Shown piece after piece: positions 8,619 through 17,422 of a stretch of DNA of 64,000 nucleotides. The translations under genes and the position numbers were made by a program. The notes beneath the pieces were generated by a model that was given only the letters and a program-made list of their open reading frames with translations, did not search any database and was not told the origin of the DNA. Source of the DNA: Halobaculum limi (lineage in GTDB: Archaea; Halobacteriota; Halobacteria; Halobacteriales; Haloferacaceae); contig NZ_CP120469.1 of the NCBI RefSeq assembly GCF_029490015.1, positions 186,001 through 250,000 on the forward strand, in the 5' to 3' direction. How positions within the stretch are numbered: position 1 is the stretch's first letter; every line of letters begins with the position of its first letter.

Positions 8619-8634
8619 GCGAAGTAGGGTGGGG
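8586..8634 (+). ncRNA. tnpB right-end hairpin / omegaRNA 3' scaffold
   Basis: CCCCACCCT (8586-8594) pairs perfectly with AGGGTGGGG (8626-8634). The hairpin overlaps the last codons of tnpB and its stop, the normal place for the omegaRNA (reRNA) scaffold of this family, which uses the bases right after the element's end as guide. The guide would therefore start near 8635-8640 (TAGTTGACACC...). The RNA itself is inferred; the stem is directly visible. Confidence 0.65.
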
Positions 8635-8702
8635 TAGTTGACACCCTCGCCCATCGGTGGCGGTACGCTGCTGCAGGCTTCAACAGAACAGTCGCTACAG
8701 CA

Positions 8703-9083
8703 CTACAACTCCCGCTCTCGAACGGTGTCGACATCTCCGAGTGTGATCTCATAGACCTCTTCAAGAGCCTCCTCTAAGAGCGCTGTGAGCTGCTCTGAGT
8801 CGGCTGTCGTGACACCCTCGACAGTCACGTAATTGTCTCCCTCGCTGGTGAGCTTCAGATCGTGCGCTTCGATGAAATCGACAGCTCCTGCCTTTTGCAC
8901 TGACGACAGTCCAGCCAAATTCATCATCCCCCACTGGTACTGCACCAGAGGTTCCGGTGCGCCTGCGTCTGCGAATACAACTTCGACGAAGTGATTCGAC
9001 TCGGGCCGATCATTGCCGTTCATCCGGCCGAGATGTGTTGTGGTTACTGTCTCCAGCGTCGCTCGAGTTGACTTGCTAGGCAC
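8703..9083 (-). CDS. hypothetical protein (126 aa)
   Basis: ATG start, acidic protein, no signal or membrane segment. It has a predicted beta-alpha make-up: HFVEVVFADAGAPEPLVQY, then WGMMNLAGLSSVQKAGAVDF, then DNYVTVEGVTTADSEQLTAL and a helical end. No family is recognised. It lies on the same strand as the PLD operon, downstream of it after about 180 bases, so it could be a third transcribed gene of that unit, but the gap makes this uncertain. Confidence 0.6.
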   Translation of the reverse strand: MPSKSTRATLETVTTTHLGRMNGNDRPESNHFVEVVFADAGAPEPLVQYQWGMMNLAGLSSVQKAGAVDFIEAHDLKLTSEGDNYVTVEGVTTADSEQLTALLEEALEEVYEITLGDVDTVREREL

Positions 9084-9264
9084 TATGCCGGTTCAAGTGA
9101 ATGCCACCGAAAAGGATGTCGACAGTGCTGAAAATATGCAGCACCTTCCTATCGGCCAAACTCAAAAGTGATGTATCGAAGAGCAGTGGGCTGCTGAATA
9201 CAGCCTCTCTATTCGGCACGAATTTTCTCATACCTTTCGATGCTTATAACAGAGACAAATTGAG

Positions 9265-11814
9265 TTAGAGTACAGACTCGACGAGTCGCCGTTTGTCACC
9301 TGGAAGGTATTCCAGCCGCTGCTCAAAGATGCGCTCGAGATTGCCATCCGAATGCCCGGCGTTTCGCAGTGCACGGATCGCCTCTGGACCAGCATACAAC
9401 ACTGAGCGCGTCAGCAACTCTATGGTCATATCTCGCAGCCGACTCTCTGAAAGGTATCGAGCGTCCGCGTGTCGTCGCAATCGTGAGCTATTTTCAAGTG
9501 TGTCTCTGAGCGACGCGGTATCCTCAGTAATCCGCGTTACAAGTTCGTTCATCCCCGATTTACTGAACCACTCCACAGGCGGGTGCTCAGCGGGACAACA
9601 TTCGTTGATCAGCTGCTCGAACGCCCAACCGTACTGTTTGTAGTACTGGTCGGTGTCATCAGCGAGGTGAGCGTCCATCACGATTGCGCCAAACACAAGA
9701 TGCGACACCAGCTCAGATTGGAGTGTCTCAAAAATCTCTTCTGGGACTTCTGAGGCAGGCTTTCCACGTTTCAGGTTGTACAAGTACTGCTCGAGTAGGC
9801 CACTGATACGGCCGTTAGCGCGTTCAGTGTAGACGTCGTGCAGGCAGTTCACAACCTCTTGTTTCGGAACCGTTGCATCCGGTACCGCTGCATCGAGAAT
9901 CAGTAACTGTAGCGACACAGAATTAATCGCCCGAAGCCGATGTCCGACAGCCGCTGCACACGGCTCCGATTGCGAAGTCTGTTTGACGTACGTACGCAAT
10001 TCTGTTTGCCAGTTCTGTAGACACGTAGCCAGCAGGTCTTGTCGGTCCTGTGTCGACCCTGTGTTCCAATCCGTCAGGCGGAGCCCGCCACGAGCCCCTG
10101 TATCTGATTCTTCTGAATCACGAGCTTCCGCAGCCTCTTGGGGGGCAGACCGCGACTTCAACGCCTGCAGCAGTGCTGAAAGCGAATTGTGGATCGTTTC
10201 TCGATCCTCACCCTCGCTGAGATATAACCCAAACACTTGCTCAGGGACTGCGGTTGTCCCTGAATCAGTCACTTCCTCTGAGGTTGGCGCGTCACTGTCA
10301 GGGGTGTACACTTGGACCCATCGTGGATTTGACGTCGTGTTTCCGACGCTCAGGCGAGCCACCCCACCTGATTTGAACGGGCTATGTCCTTTCTGCTCAA
10401 CATACCTACTTGTGTACTCGAACCGATGAAGATCGTCAGCTTCGGACCCCTCAGCGTCGTGTATCCATTCTAAATCCAGTGCGGAGAGCCCGTAGGTGTC
10501 AGTTGCTGTATCCTCACGAGCCTCGATATGGAGCGTTCCGTTACCGTCGTCAAGCACTGATTTGAGCTCAGCGGCCACCTGGCCATAGAGTTTGACCTTG
10601 CCACCATCGAATGAGCCGTAGCGATGATAGCTAGCGTTAGTGAGCCGCACAGTTGGGTCGGGGTCATCAACGGTGCTCGCTCCTTCTTTATCGAACCAAC
10701 TCCCGAGGTCGGCTGGTTCAAATACCTCCGCATTGGTTGACGTAGCAGTGTCAAACGGTGCTGCGTTGAGCAAATAGTCGAACCCATCGGGAGTTGGCTT
10801 CCGACGGAAGAGTGCTGTTTCAATGTTGCCTCCAGAGTCTGCGGCCGAGAGCAGAGCCGCTTGAGAGGCATTCGGGCTACCACTCAAACAGTAGGCGGCT
10901 GTCTCAGTGCGGAGCACCAACAGCTTGCCGTGGACATACCGATTGCCCTCGTACTCGCGGGCAGCCGTGCCACCCCCCTGTAACCACGTGGCGAGTGCGT
11001 TCGATTCGAGTTGTGTCTGCGCTGCCTGTAACCAGAGTGTCGTCTCGATGCCTTGCGTGCTGAAGTACTCAGGGACCCGCATCGAGGTACCGTAGAATGG
11101 AGCGATGATGTCCACAGTCTGGAGCTGTTCTCCGCGGTCGTCGATCGTCGTGATTGCCTGCTCCAGAATCGGCTGGGTGAGTGAATGGAACAGCTGCGTC
11201 GGCTCTGCAGAATCTGCCGCCTGGGCCGTATCAATGTCGTACACCCAGTCACCAGCATCGAGGGTATGGTCGATCGTCTGTTGAGTCGCTGAATCGACCG
11301 TCTGGCCGAACTCACTCGCCAGAAGTTCGTGCAGAAAGTCATCGAGGTCTTGGTAGAGACTTGCCTTCATCGCACGTGTTGTCGATTCCGCGCTCGTATC
11401 GTCATCCGGCTCAGCGGGCAGGGTGAACCGTGTCGCAATCTCCTGATTTGTCGTCAGCCCTGGGTGGGTCAAATTCCCACTTCCGAGCATCACCTGAACA
11501 CGATTCTCACCCGTGAGCAGGTGCACTTTCGGATGGAAGGTCCGGTTGATCGGAGGCTGAATCGGACTGAAGTGATACGCCTGCCCGACTGCGTTGCCAG
11601 TCGCCTGTCCAAGCGTCTCTGTTGGTGTATCAGAGGTGATTGACTCCTCATACTGACCTTCGTCGACCAACACAGCTGTTCGGATACTGCGTCGCTTCGA
11701 GCGGAGTGCTGGGAGGACTGATCGCTCAAAGAAGCCGGGCGAGAAGGGGAATGTCGTCAGTATTGCCCCCTCCATCACGCGGTCATCGCTCGCCAACCAT
11801 TCAAGCAGACTCAT
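9265..11814 (-). CDS. large phospholipase-D-like (double HKD) nuclease-type protein, 849 aa
   Basis: Two HKD-type motifs are visible. The first is FHPKVHLL...LGSGNLT (His94, Lys96, Asn114). The second is YVHGKLLVL...LSGSPNAS (His295, Lys297, Asn315). This is the PLD superfamily arrangement used by phospholipases, by endonucleases such as BfiI-type enzymes and by effectors of defence systems. The N-terminus (TTFPFSPGFFERSVLPALRS) is typical of the stand-alone nuclease-like PLD group in prokaryotic genomes. The 500-residue C-terminal region is helical and unrecognised. No signal peptide is seen, so it acts in the cytoplasm. Its ATG overlaps the stop of the 646-aa gene by four bases (11811-11814), so the two proteins are made together. 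A role in DNA cleavage or phage defence is inferred, not shown. Confidence 0.8.
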   Translation of the reverse strand: MSLLEWLASDDRVMEGAILTTFPFSPGFFERSVLPALRSKRRSIRTAVLVDEGQYEESITSDTPTETLGQATGNAVGQAYHFSPIQPPINRTFHPKVHLLTGENRVQVMLGSGNLTHPGLTTNQEIATRFTLPAEPDDDTSAESTTRAMKASLYQDLDDFLHELLASEFGQTVDSATQQTIDHTLDAGDWVYDIDTAQAADSAEPTQLFHSLTQPILEQAITTIDDRGEQLQTVDIIAPFYGTSMRVPEYFSTQGIETTLWLQAAQTQLESNALATWLQGGGTAAREYEGNRYVHGKLLVLRTETAAYCLSGSPNASQAALLSAADSGGNIETALFRRKPTPDGFDYLLNAAPFDTATSTNAEVFEPADLGSWFDKEGASTVDDPDPTVRLTNASYHRYGSFDGGKVKLYGQVAAELKSVLDDGNGTLHIEAREDTATDTYGLSALDLEWIHDAEGSEADDLHRFEYTSRYVEQKGHSPFKSGGVARLSVGNTTSNPRWVQVYTPDSDAPTSEEVTDSGTTAVPEQVFGLYLSEGEDRETIHNSLSALLQALKSRSAPQEAAEARDSEESDTGARGGLRLTDWNTGSTQDRQDLLATCLQNWQTELRTYVKQTSQSEPCAAAVGHRLRAINSVSLQLLILDAAVPDATVPKQEVVNCLHDVYTERANGRISGLLEQYLYNLKRGKPASEVPEEIFETLQSELVSHLVFGAIVMDAHLADDTDQYYKQYGWAFEQLINECCPAEHPPVEWFSKSGMNELVTRITEDTASLRDTLENSSRLRRHADARYLSESRLRDMTIELLTRSVLYAGPEAIRALRNAGHSDGNLERIFEQRLEYLPGDKRRLVESVL

Positions 11815-13751
11815 ACGGATCCCTCCAGCAAGTCGTCGACGAACGCACGTCCATCGTCAGTCAATGAGAGTGAACTGAGGCTGTTTGTCTCGAATAGTCC
11901 GAGCTCAAACCCAATGTCGCCGAGTCGATCCCACTTGATCGTTGGCGCATTTGGTGACCCATAGCTGTACAGATTACCGTCGTTGACGGCGTAATCAAAG
12001 GAGAGTGTCCCGTCAGTATCGAGATGAAGCAGTTGTGGGCTTCGACCATTCGAGGCGCCGATTTTTCGGAAGAGTCGGTCAAAATATTCCGCCATCGTCC
12101 ACCGTCGGGTGAACGCAGCTGCCGTGTACCCAAAGTGTGAGCCGTCCCACTCCGTTCGGTCCGTTGCAAGCGGTGCGATCATCGTTCCATCATCGCTCAC
12201 CTCCCAACACGTCTGGGCTCCAGGATGGCTATGGGCTGTCGAGAACCACGCAAGGAATGGTGCAAGCGGCTCTGTGTTGAAATATTGATTTTGTCTTGTG
12301 GCGACCCGTGCCAGCAACACAGCGGCGAGTGCGGCAACCTCTCGGTAGTCAGCGATTGTAGACGCGTCCGACAACACGGATTGTAATCGGTGTTTGTAGG
12401 CACGCTCGCTGTGGCCAGTGAGACTGAACGGCGAGGTGGGATTTGCCTGGTCGTCTGCATCGGTGAGTGTGGTTTTGACATCGTCCCACGACCGATCTGT
12501 GGATCCTGGTTGCTCCGACAATGTCGTCGTAAGCGCACCGGCTGGTGCCTCACCGAAATACACGGCGTCACGAATTCCTTCCAATATTGACCGGTCAGCA
12601 TCCGCGTCGACAGTTACGTCGAGTCCGTTGAGCGCACGACCAGCGACGGCGTCGAATGAATCGTGCTCGAAGAGAGTCGAGAGTACCCGTGACGGCACAA
12701 CAGGTTCTAGTTCTCGGACGACTGCTTGAACCGCAAGAAACAGCGCCTGAATGCCATACGACGCATATTCAGCGTGCACCAACAGTCGCCAGACCTCACG
12801 TGCATCAGCAAGCTGGTCGAATGGGGGCGTTTCAGTATGACGCCGATCCACCCAATCACCGGTGGCCAACAACAGTGTCAGTGAACTCCGGACGAATCGG
12901 TGTCGACCTTCTTCGAAGAACTGTTCGAGATCTTCACTCCCTGTCTCGATATCTGCAGCGCTGACGCCGAGGAGTTCGGCCTCGATACTTGCAGTTTCGA
13001 GCTGTTTGGAATCCGTACGAAGGAACTCCTGCAGCTCGAACCCACTCTGCCCGGGTGCGTCGATAAATTGGAGCTCATCGTACTCGACTGTCGGTGACAC
13101 AAGATACCAGTACGCTTTCCGCAGGACAGCTTGCTCCTGCTCGGAGATTTGGCAGAAGCAACCGGAGGTTCGAATCTCGTCGATCAGTGACCTGGAGAGT
13201 GATTCAGTTTCGGCTGCCTCCTGTACCTGCTCGAAGTCGAAGGTTACTGCCTCGTCATAGGCGTCAGCGAGCGCTTGCCCGAGTGGAGTGACTGTTCGGT
13301 CATTTTCGAGCAGCAAGAGATTGTAGAAGACACCCGAATAATATGAGTTGAATCGAGCGGTGTCCTCACTGCCAATGGAAATTGTTTCGGCGTCTATCGG
13401 GACTGCCGAGACATCATCATCAGCGAGTGCTGCTGCCAGTTCATCTGATGGATTCAATGTCCCATTTGTTCCCGGGCCCGCCTCTGAGCAATCGTGTGGG
13501 TCACTACCGAGAAGGACTACCTTCTCGTAGAGTGCTCGGTCAGTCGGTGGCTCACCATCGAGGTTGGCCGTCACCCAACACCAAAACGAAAGATACCGGA
13601 GTCGCTGGGTTACTGCCATACTAAGTACTGGATGGAACATCCGCGATTGGAGGGTAGATTCAGTTGATTCTGCACCCAGTGGGTCCAGGACCCGCATTGT
13701 ATCGGACCGGTCCGTCCACTGCGGATCCAGAGTGGTTGGCATTCTATCCAT
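11811..13751 (-). CDS. unknown 646-aa protein, first gene of the PLD operon
   Basis: ATG start (MDRMPTTLDPQW). Residues 20-60 read DPLGAESTESTLQSRMFHPV then QRLRYLSFWCWVTANL, a motif-like aromatic helix; residues about 195-230 have a short Cys pair (GCFCQI). The rest is mainly helical. I do not recognise the family. It has no signal peptide or membrane helix. An AT-rich box (TTTTAG) lies about 25 bases before the start, consistent with a leaderless transcript. The four-base overlap with the PLD gene suggests a complex in which this protein senses or recruits and the PLD protein cuts; that is inference. Confidence 0.75.
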   Translation of the reverse strand: MDRMPTTLDPQWTDRSDTMRVLDPLGAESTESTLQSRMFHPVLSMAVTQRLRYLSFWCWVTANLDGEPPTDRALYEKVVLLGSDPHDCSEAGPGTNGTLNPSDELAAALADDDVSAVPIDAETISIGSEDTARFNSYYSGVFYNLLLLENDRTVTPLGQALADAYDEAVTFDFEQVQEAAETESLSRSLIDEIRTSGCFCQISEQEQAVLRKAYWYLVSPTVEYDELQFIDAPGQSGFELQEFLRTDSKQLETASIEAELLGVSAADIETGSEDLEQFFEEGRHRFVRSSLTLLLATGDWVDRRHTETPPFDQLADAREVWRLLVHAEYASYGIQALFLAVQAVVRELEPVVPSRVLSTLFEHDSFDAVAGRALNGLDVTVDADADRSILEGIRDAVYFGEAPAGALTTTLSEQPGSTDRSWDDVKTTLTDADDQANPTSPFSLTGHSERAYKHRLQSVLSDASTIADYREVAALAAVLLARVATRQNQYFNTEPLAPFLAWFSTAHSHPGAQTCWEVSDDGTMIAPLATDRTEWDGSHFGYTAAAFTRRWTMAEYFDRLFRKIGASNGRSPQLLHLDTDGTLSFDYAVNDGNLYSYGSPNAPTIKWDRLGDIGFELGLFETNSLSSLSLTDDGRAFVDDLLEGSV

Positions 13752-13815
13752 TAAGTAGGATAACTGACTAAAAGTGCTTTGATGGAAGGGGCCGCTTCGA
13801 GTGATTGAAATCTAC

Positions 13816-13940
13816 GGCTTTGTTGAATCCCTCTTCACGTCTTGCGATTTGCTGAGAGGCTAGTTCCTAACAGGATCGACCAAAACTGGTGGGAAGAGGA
13901 GCTCTTCTCAATGTCAACGCAGAAGTACTTCAACAGAGCC
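13816..13940. mobile_element. MITE-like element (125 bp) with cassette-type ends
   Basis: GGCTTTGTTGAA at 13816-13827 is matched by TTCAACAGAGCC at 13929-13940, that is, inverted ends GGCTYTGTTGAA. The same end sequence bounds the 2.44-kb cassette at 17283-19726. The inside has no gene. I see no clear target duplication, so the insertion may be old or rearranged. It sits in the 300-bp gap between the PLD operon promoter and the next gene. Confidence 0.5.
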
Positions 13941-14051
13941 TCAAGAATCAGTTCTTCTTCTTCCACAACCCCCCCGTTTTGGGTTTGGAAATCGGGATGG
14001 AAGTTAGCAGTCGACGACACCCACGCTTACGCACCTGAGCAAGAACGCCGC

Positions 14052-14693
14052 CTACAGTGTAGCGTCAGCAGGCCCACCAACTTCAGACAGGTCGAGGACA
14101 ACCTCGCGGCCACTCGTACTGACCTCGATGTGCGCACCGAAGGAAGTGCTCATTCCCTTCACGATAGAGGAGCTTGCCGTGCCAAGGTCCGCACTCGTAT
14201 CGAGGGCGCAGACGCCGACGCCGTCACCGCGACGAAGGTCGGGAAGGAAATTTGAGTTCAGCATCCGGTACACTGAGCGAATGTCATCAGCGGCCGAACA
14301 AATAGACGAGCACAGCAGGATGCCCGAGCGAAAGCGACCACTCCCTAGCTGCGCTTCTGTGACCAGCGATGAGAACGTCATCCCGAGACCACTGAGTTCG
14401 CCCAAGTCATCAATGGACTGCACGCCATCAGATTCGCGACCGGTTCCAGCCAACACCGAGGTACGATCGCCAGCACCACGTTCAACGCGATCCAGTTTGC
14501 GCTTGACTGTCCGGCCCTGTGTGTCGGTCGCGAGAACAGCAGCCTGCTCGTCGTCACCAGGTGCCACCAACTGATAGAACGCTTTCTCAAGCGCTCGTGA
14601 GTCATCGCCCGTGAGCAGGATACTCGAGCCAGAGTCAAGTCCGTCTACCGGCAGGTCGCCGACGACGAATTGGTCGCTTGCAGAGAGACTCAT
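14052..14693 (-). CDS. RecA/KaiC-like (DUF7504-type) signalling protein
   Basis: The first 60 residues contain GSSILLTGDDSRALEKAFYQ and DEQAAVLATDTQGRTVKRKL, the shape of a RecA/KaiC-type strand-loop-helix start in which the Walker A lysine is not conserved (GDDSRA). Later come LCSSICSAADDIRSVYRMLN and the end TSGREVVLDLSEVG. Such short KaiC-like proteins are common in haloarchaea next to receiver or HTH proteins. Its ATG overlaps the stop of the receiver-GAF gene by four bases, so the two likely work in one sensing pathway. Family assignment is from memory of the general pattern and is moderate. Confidence 0.65.
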   Translation of the reverse strand: MSLSASDQFVVGDLPVDGLDSGSSILLTGDDSRALEKAFYQLVAPGDDEQAAVLATDTQGRTVKRKLDRVERGAGDRTSVLAGTGRESDGVQSIDDLGELSGLGMTFSSLVTEAQLGSGRFRSGILLCSSICSAADDIRSVYRMLNSNFLPDLRRGDGVGVCALDTSADLGTASSSIVKGMSTSFGAHIEVSTSGREVVLDLSEVGGPADATL

Positions 14694-15604
14694 GCGGCCA
14701 CCTCACTGCTCTCTTCTACAGGTTCATCTGATTCACTATCACGAACCTGCCTCCGGAGTTCTAAGATTTCCATTGCCGTCTCGGCGAAGTCTTGCAGCTC
14801 TGCTCGCTCACCTGCATCGTAATCACGCACCTCGAAATCGATCAGACAGACCTGTCCGATAACGTGGCCGTCGGGCGTGGTCATATTCGCTCCAGCATAC
14901 GAGCGAATCCCCATCGCCTCGAGCGCGCCGTTCTCAGAGAAGCGCTTGTCCTCGCGGACGTCTTGGACAACCATCACGTCCTCCTGCAACATCGAGTGAG
15001 TACACATCGTCTCCTCGCGAGTCATCGTATCGAGGTCAGCCCCGTGGCACGCGAGGAAGTTCTCCTCTTCTTGTTCGATCAGTCCGATAAACGCGATAGC
15101 CGCGTCGAAGTGACTTGCAATGAGGTCGGTAAGACGGTCGAAGCTGCTTTCGATTGGGAGCGTCTCCACGTCGTACTCATCAAGCGCCGTGAGGCGCTCG
15201 TGCTCGTCTTCGGGGGTGAGGAACCCCACCTGGACTGCGTGATTGAGGACGTCCTCTACGACGAGGCCAAGCCGGTCGTGAGCATTCGGCAGGTCACGGC
15301 TGAGGTACTCGACAATAACCTCGTTGAACCTTGCAGTATCAATCTCAGTTGGCGGGACATCTGTAAACAGGATACTGGGGGTCTGCGGTGCTTCCTGGCG
15401 GAGTGTTTCGATGATTTCCATCCCCGAACCGTCTGGCAGGTCATATCCCGTCACGACGCCAGCGACATCTCCATCAGCAATTCGTTCTGCTGCTTCCTCG
15501 ACTGTGGTCACTCCTTCAGGTGTGAGAGTGTCCTCGGCAGCGATCGCGTCTGTGACAGCGTCCAGCCGCGAACGCTCGTCAACGCATAATATCGTACGCT
15601 CCAT
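14690..15604 (-). CDS. receiver-like plus GAF domain sensor protein
   Basis: ATG at 15604 (MERTILCVDERSRLDAVTDA) is preferred; a longer frame adds a non-matching N-terminus. Residues 1-110 are a response-regulator-type receiver, but the phospho-acceptor position reads VVTGYDLPDGSG, with Gly where Asp is normal, so phosphorylation there is unlikely. Residues 150-285 form a GAF domain (FLACHGADLDTMTREETMCT, GQVCLIDFEVRDY), of the redox/light-sensing type seen in haloarchaeal bacterio-opsin-activator-like proteins. Translationally coupled to the KaiC-like gene. Its output partner, such as a histidine kinase, is not in the window. Confidence 0.8.
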   Translation of the reverse strand: MERTILCVDERSRLDAVTDAIAAEDTLTPEGVTTVEEAAERIADGDVAGVVTGYDLPDGSGMEIIETLRQEAPQTPSILFTDVPPTEIDTARFNEVIVEYLSRDLPNAHDRLGLVVEDVLNHAVQVGFLTPEDEHERLTALDEYDVETLPIESSFDRLTDLIASHFDAAIAFIGLIEQEEENFLACHGADLDTMTREETMCTHSMLQEDVMVVQDVREDKRFSENGALEAMGIRSYAGANMTTPDGHVIGQVCLIDFEVRDYDAGERAELQDFAETAMEILELRRQVRDSESDEPVEESSEVAA

Positions 15605-15821
15605 ACTCTCACAGCGCCACAATCGAATGTAAATGGACGCCTCCAAATATCACTGAGTGAAACGCGATGCTGCTGGAAGAGCCAGCTACTACAGGATATC
15701 CACTAAGGTGGACCTCATAAGAATGAGTTCCTCCCCAAGCGTCAATTTCTCTCTCACAACCACCACGTATCCGGTTTTCCGAAAGAATAATAATGACATA
15801 GGTATATACCGAAACAATTCA

Positions 15822-16259
15822 ATGAAGATTTTTGATGAACTTCTCACAGTGTACTCGGGAGAAATCGAAACGCGCGGGGACAAGTATGTAGTAGAGGTTC
15901 CGAAGCGAGAAATCGAACACGGGGGTGTGAGGGAAGGAGCTGTTCACCGAATAGCAGTACTCTCACAAATCGAGCAAGAGGACTCAGAACATACTGAAAC
16001 ACCCGAGAGTTCTCCACAACGCCCTGCAGCCAACAGGGAACAAGCAAGAGAGATATACAACGGCCCACCTGTCGAAGCAGGTGATCAACGAGTAGTAGTT
16101 ATCGAATCGACCGGTGAGGAAGGTGATGGGATTGCAAAGGTTGACCGTGGCTACGTTGTGATCGTGCCGGAGGCGTCGCAAGGCGACAAGGTCCGAATCG
16201 AGTTGAATACGGTGCGAGAGAATGTCGGGTTCGCGGACGTCGTTGAATTCGTAGACTGA
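15822..16259 (+). CDS. TRAM-domain protein
   Basis: The ATG at 15822 (MKIFDELLTVYSGEIETRGD) fits better than upstream starts, which add low-complexity sequence. The N-terminal 50 residues form a small beta domain (KYVVEVPKREIEHGGV). Residues about 82-145 are a TRAM domain: GDQRVVVIESTGEEGDGIAK then GYVVIVPEASQGDKVRIEL and FADVVEF. TRAM domains bind RNA; in haloarchaea stand-alone TRAM proteins are abundant and act as RNA-binding or chaperone proteins. An acidic linker joins the two parts. The gene lies alone between the signalling pair and a beta-propeller gene. Confidence 0.9.
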   Translation: MKIFDELLTVYSGEIETRGDKYVVEVPKREIEHGGVREGAVHRIAVLSQIEQEDSEHTETPESSPQRPAANREQAREIYNGPPVEAGDQRVVVIESTGEEGDGIAKVDRGYVVIVPEASQGDKVRIELNTVRENVGFADVVEFVD

Positions 16260-16262
16260 ATC

Positions 16263-16280
16263 GGTTCTGCTGAAATCCTC
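16263..16280 (+). repeat. solitary degenerate transposon end
   Basis: GGTTCTGCTGAAATCCTC differs at two positions from the cassette-type end GGCTCTGTTGAAATCCTC found at 17370. It begins four bases after the TRAM stop codon. It marks an older insertion or deletion of the same element family. Confidence 0.45.
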
Positions 16281-16484
16281 TCGTTCACATAGCGTTGTTT
16301 AGCAGTTTTGATAAATGTCAGTGAATAAAATCGGATAGGCGGTGGTCACAACATACCAGTTCAGAGCGACTCTGCAGGGATCTCTGCTGAGTAAGGGTGC
16401 CAGCTTTGATTAGCGCGAAGCTTCAGCGCCCCAGCCGAGCGATATGACGAACGCTATTTCAACCGACGGACAGCTACGGTGGGT

Positions 16485-17282
16485 ATGGTCTCTCGGCGTA
16501 GCGTCCTCGGGTCTGTGAGCACGCTCCTCGCTGGGGCCGGTACGGGCTGTGTTGGCCAGCTCGGCCCGTCGTCGGAACGGGTTCGCTGGCGACGACGGAT
16601 TGGTGGTCGGCCCTATCTTGCCGGCGGGATGCTGTACGCGATGGATCGGCTGCGATTACACGCGCTCTCGCCGGCGGATGGGGAGACGCAGTGGACGGTT
16701 GGGTGGGACGCCGAGGAGTTCGCTGCGGACGCCGAGCGCGACGGTAGCTTGTGTCTCTCGACGGAACTCGCCGCCGACGGCGAACGCGTGTACGTGGCGG
16801 GGTGTGACGGAGTGCGGGCACTGCGCCGGTCGGACGGCGACCGGGAGTGGTTCGTCGAGGCGTCACTCCGGGGCGGCGTCGCCGTCGGCCCCGACCGGGT
16901 GTACGCGAACGGTGACGACCTGCTCGCCGTCGACGCCGCCTCCGGTGCGGTCGACTGGCGTGTCCCCACCGGTGGGGAGCGGCTGACTCGACCGGCGGTC
17001 GCGGGGGGAACGGTCGTCCTCACCAATCGGGTTGACGGCATTGTCACCGCATTCAGCACCGACGGCGAGCAGCGCTGGCAGCATCGCACAGGGGTGGAGA
17101 CGCGCAGTCCAACCATCGATGGTGACACAGTTTACGTGGCGACGGCTCCAGACCCTGGACGGATGGGAGAGCTGCTCGCGCGGAATCGTGTCGACGGTAC
17201 CGTCCGGTGGCGTGTCGAGACGCCAGCCACCGTGAAACGTGGGACGCGACCGGTCGTCGGCGACGAACGTGTATTCTTAGGC
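16485..17282 (+). pseudogene. PQQ-type beta-propeller lipoprotein, 5' part (interrupted)
   Basis: ATG at 16485 begins a Tat lipoprotein signal (MVSRRSVLGSVSTLLAGAG followed by TGC), giving an exported, lipid-anchored protein. The mature part consists of PQQ-like propeller repeats (RVYVAGCDGVRALRRSDGDR, RVYANGDDLLAVDAASGAV, TVVLTNRVDGIVTAFSTDGE). The gene breaks at 17282: the cassette end starts at 17283 and the frame then runs into noncoding sequence. The rest of the gene lies at 19735-20019. Joining the parts restores a 360-aa frame. Such propeller lipoproteins are often redox-linked or scaffold proteins; the substrate is unknown. Confidence 0.9.
17275..17282 (+). repeat. 8-bp target-site duplication, left copy
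   Basis: TCTTAGGC directly abuts the left end of the cassette and is repeated exactly at 19727-19734 after its right end. Confidence 0.9.
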
Positions 17283-17369
17283 GGCTCTGTTGAAATACTC
17301 AATTATTGACAGGATCTCCGTGCAAGATACAGGGCGCAAGTCGGTCACGAGTGAGTGGTATCGAAGAGT

Positions 17370-17422
17370 GGCTCTGTTGAAATCCTCTGGAACTGATAGA
17401 ACCAACGTGCAAGATACAGAGG
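17370..17422 (+). repeat. second, internal copy of the cassette's left end
   Basis: GGCTCTGTTGAAATCCTC at 17370 repeats the outer end at 17283, and both are followed 36 bases later by CGTGCAAGATACAG (17319 and 17406). The offset is 87 bases throughout, so the first ~50 bases of the end are present twice in tandem. Confidence 0.75.
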
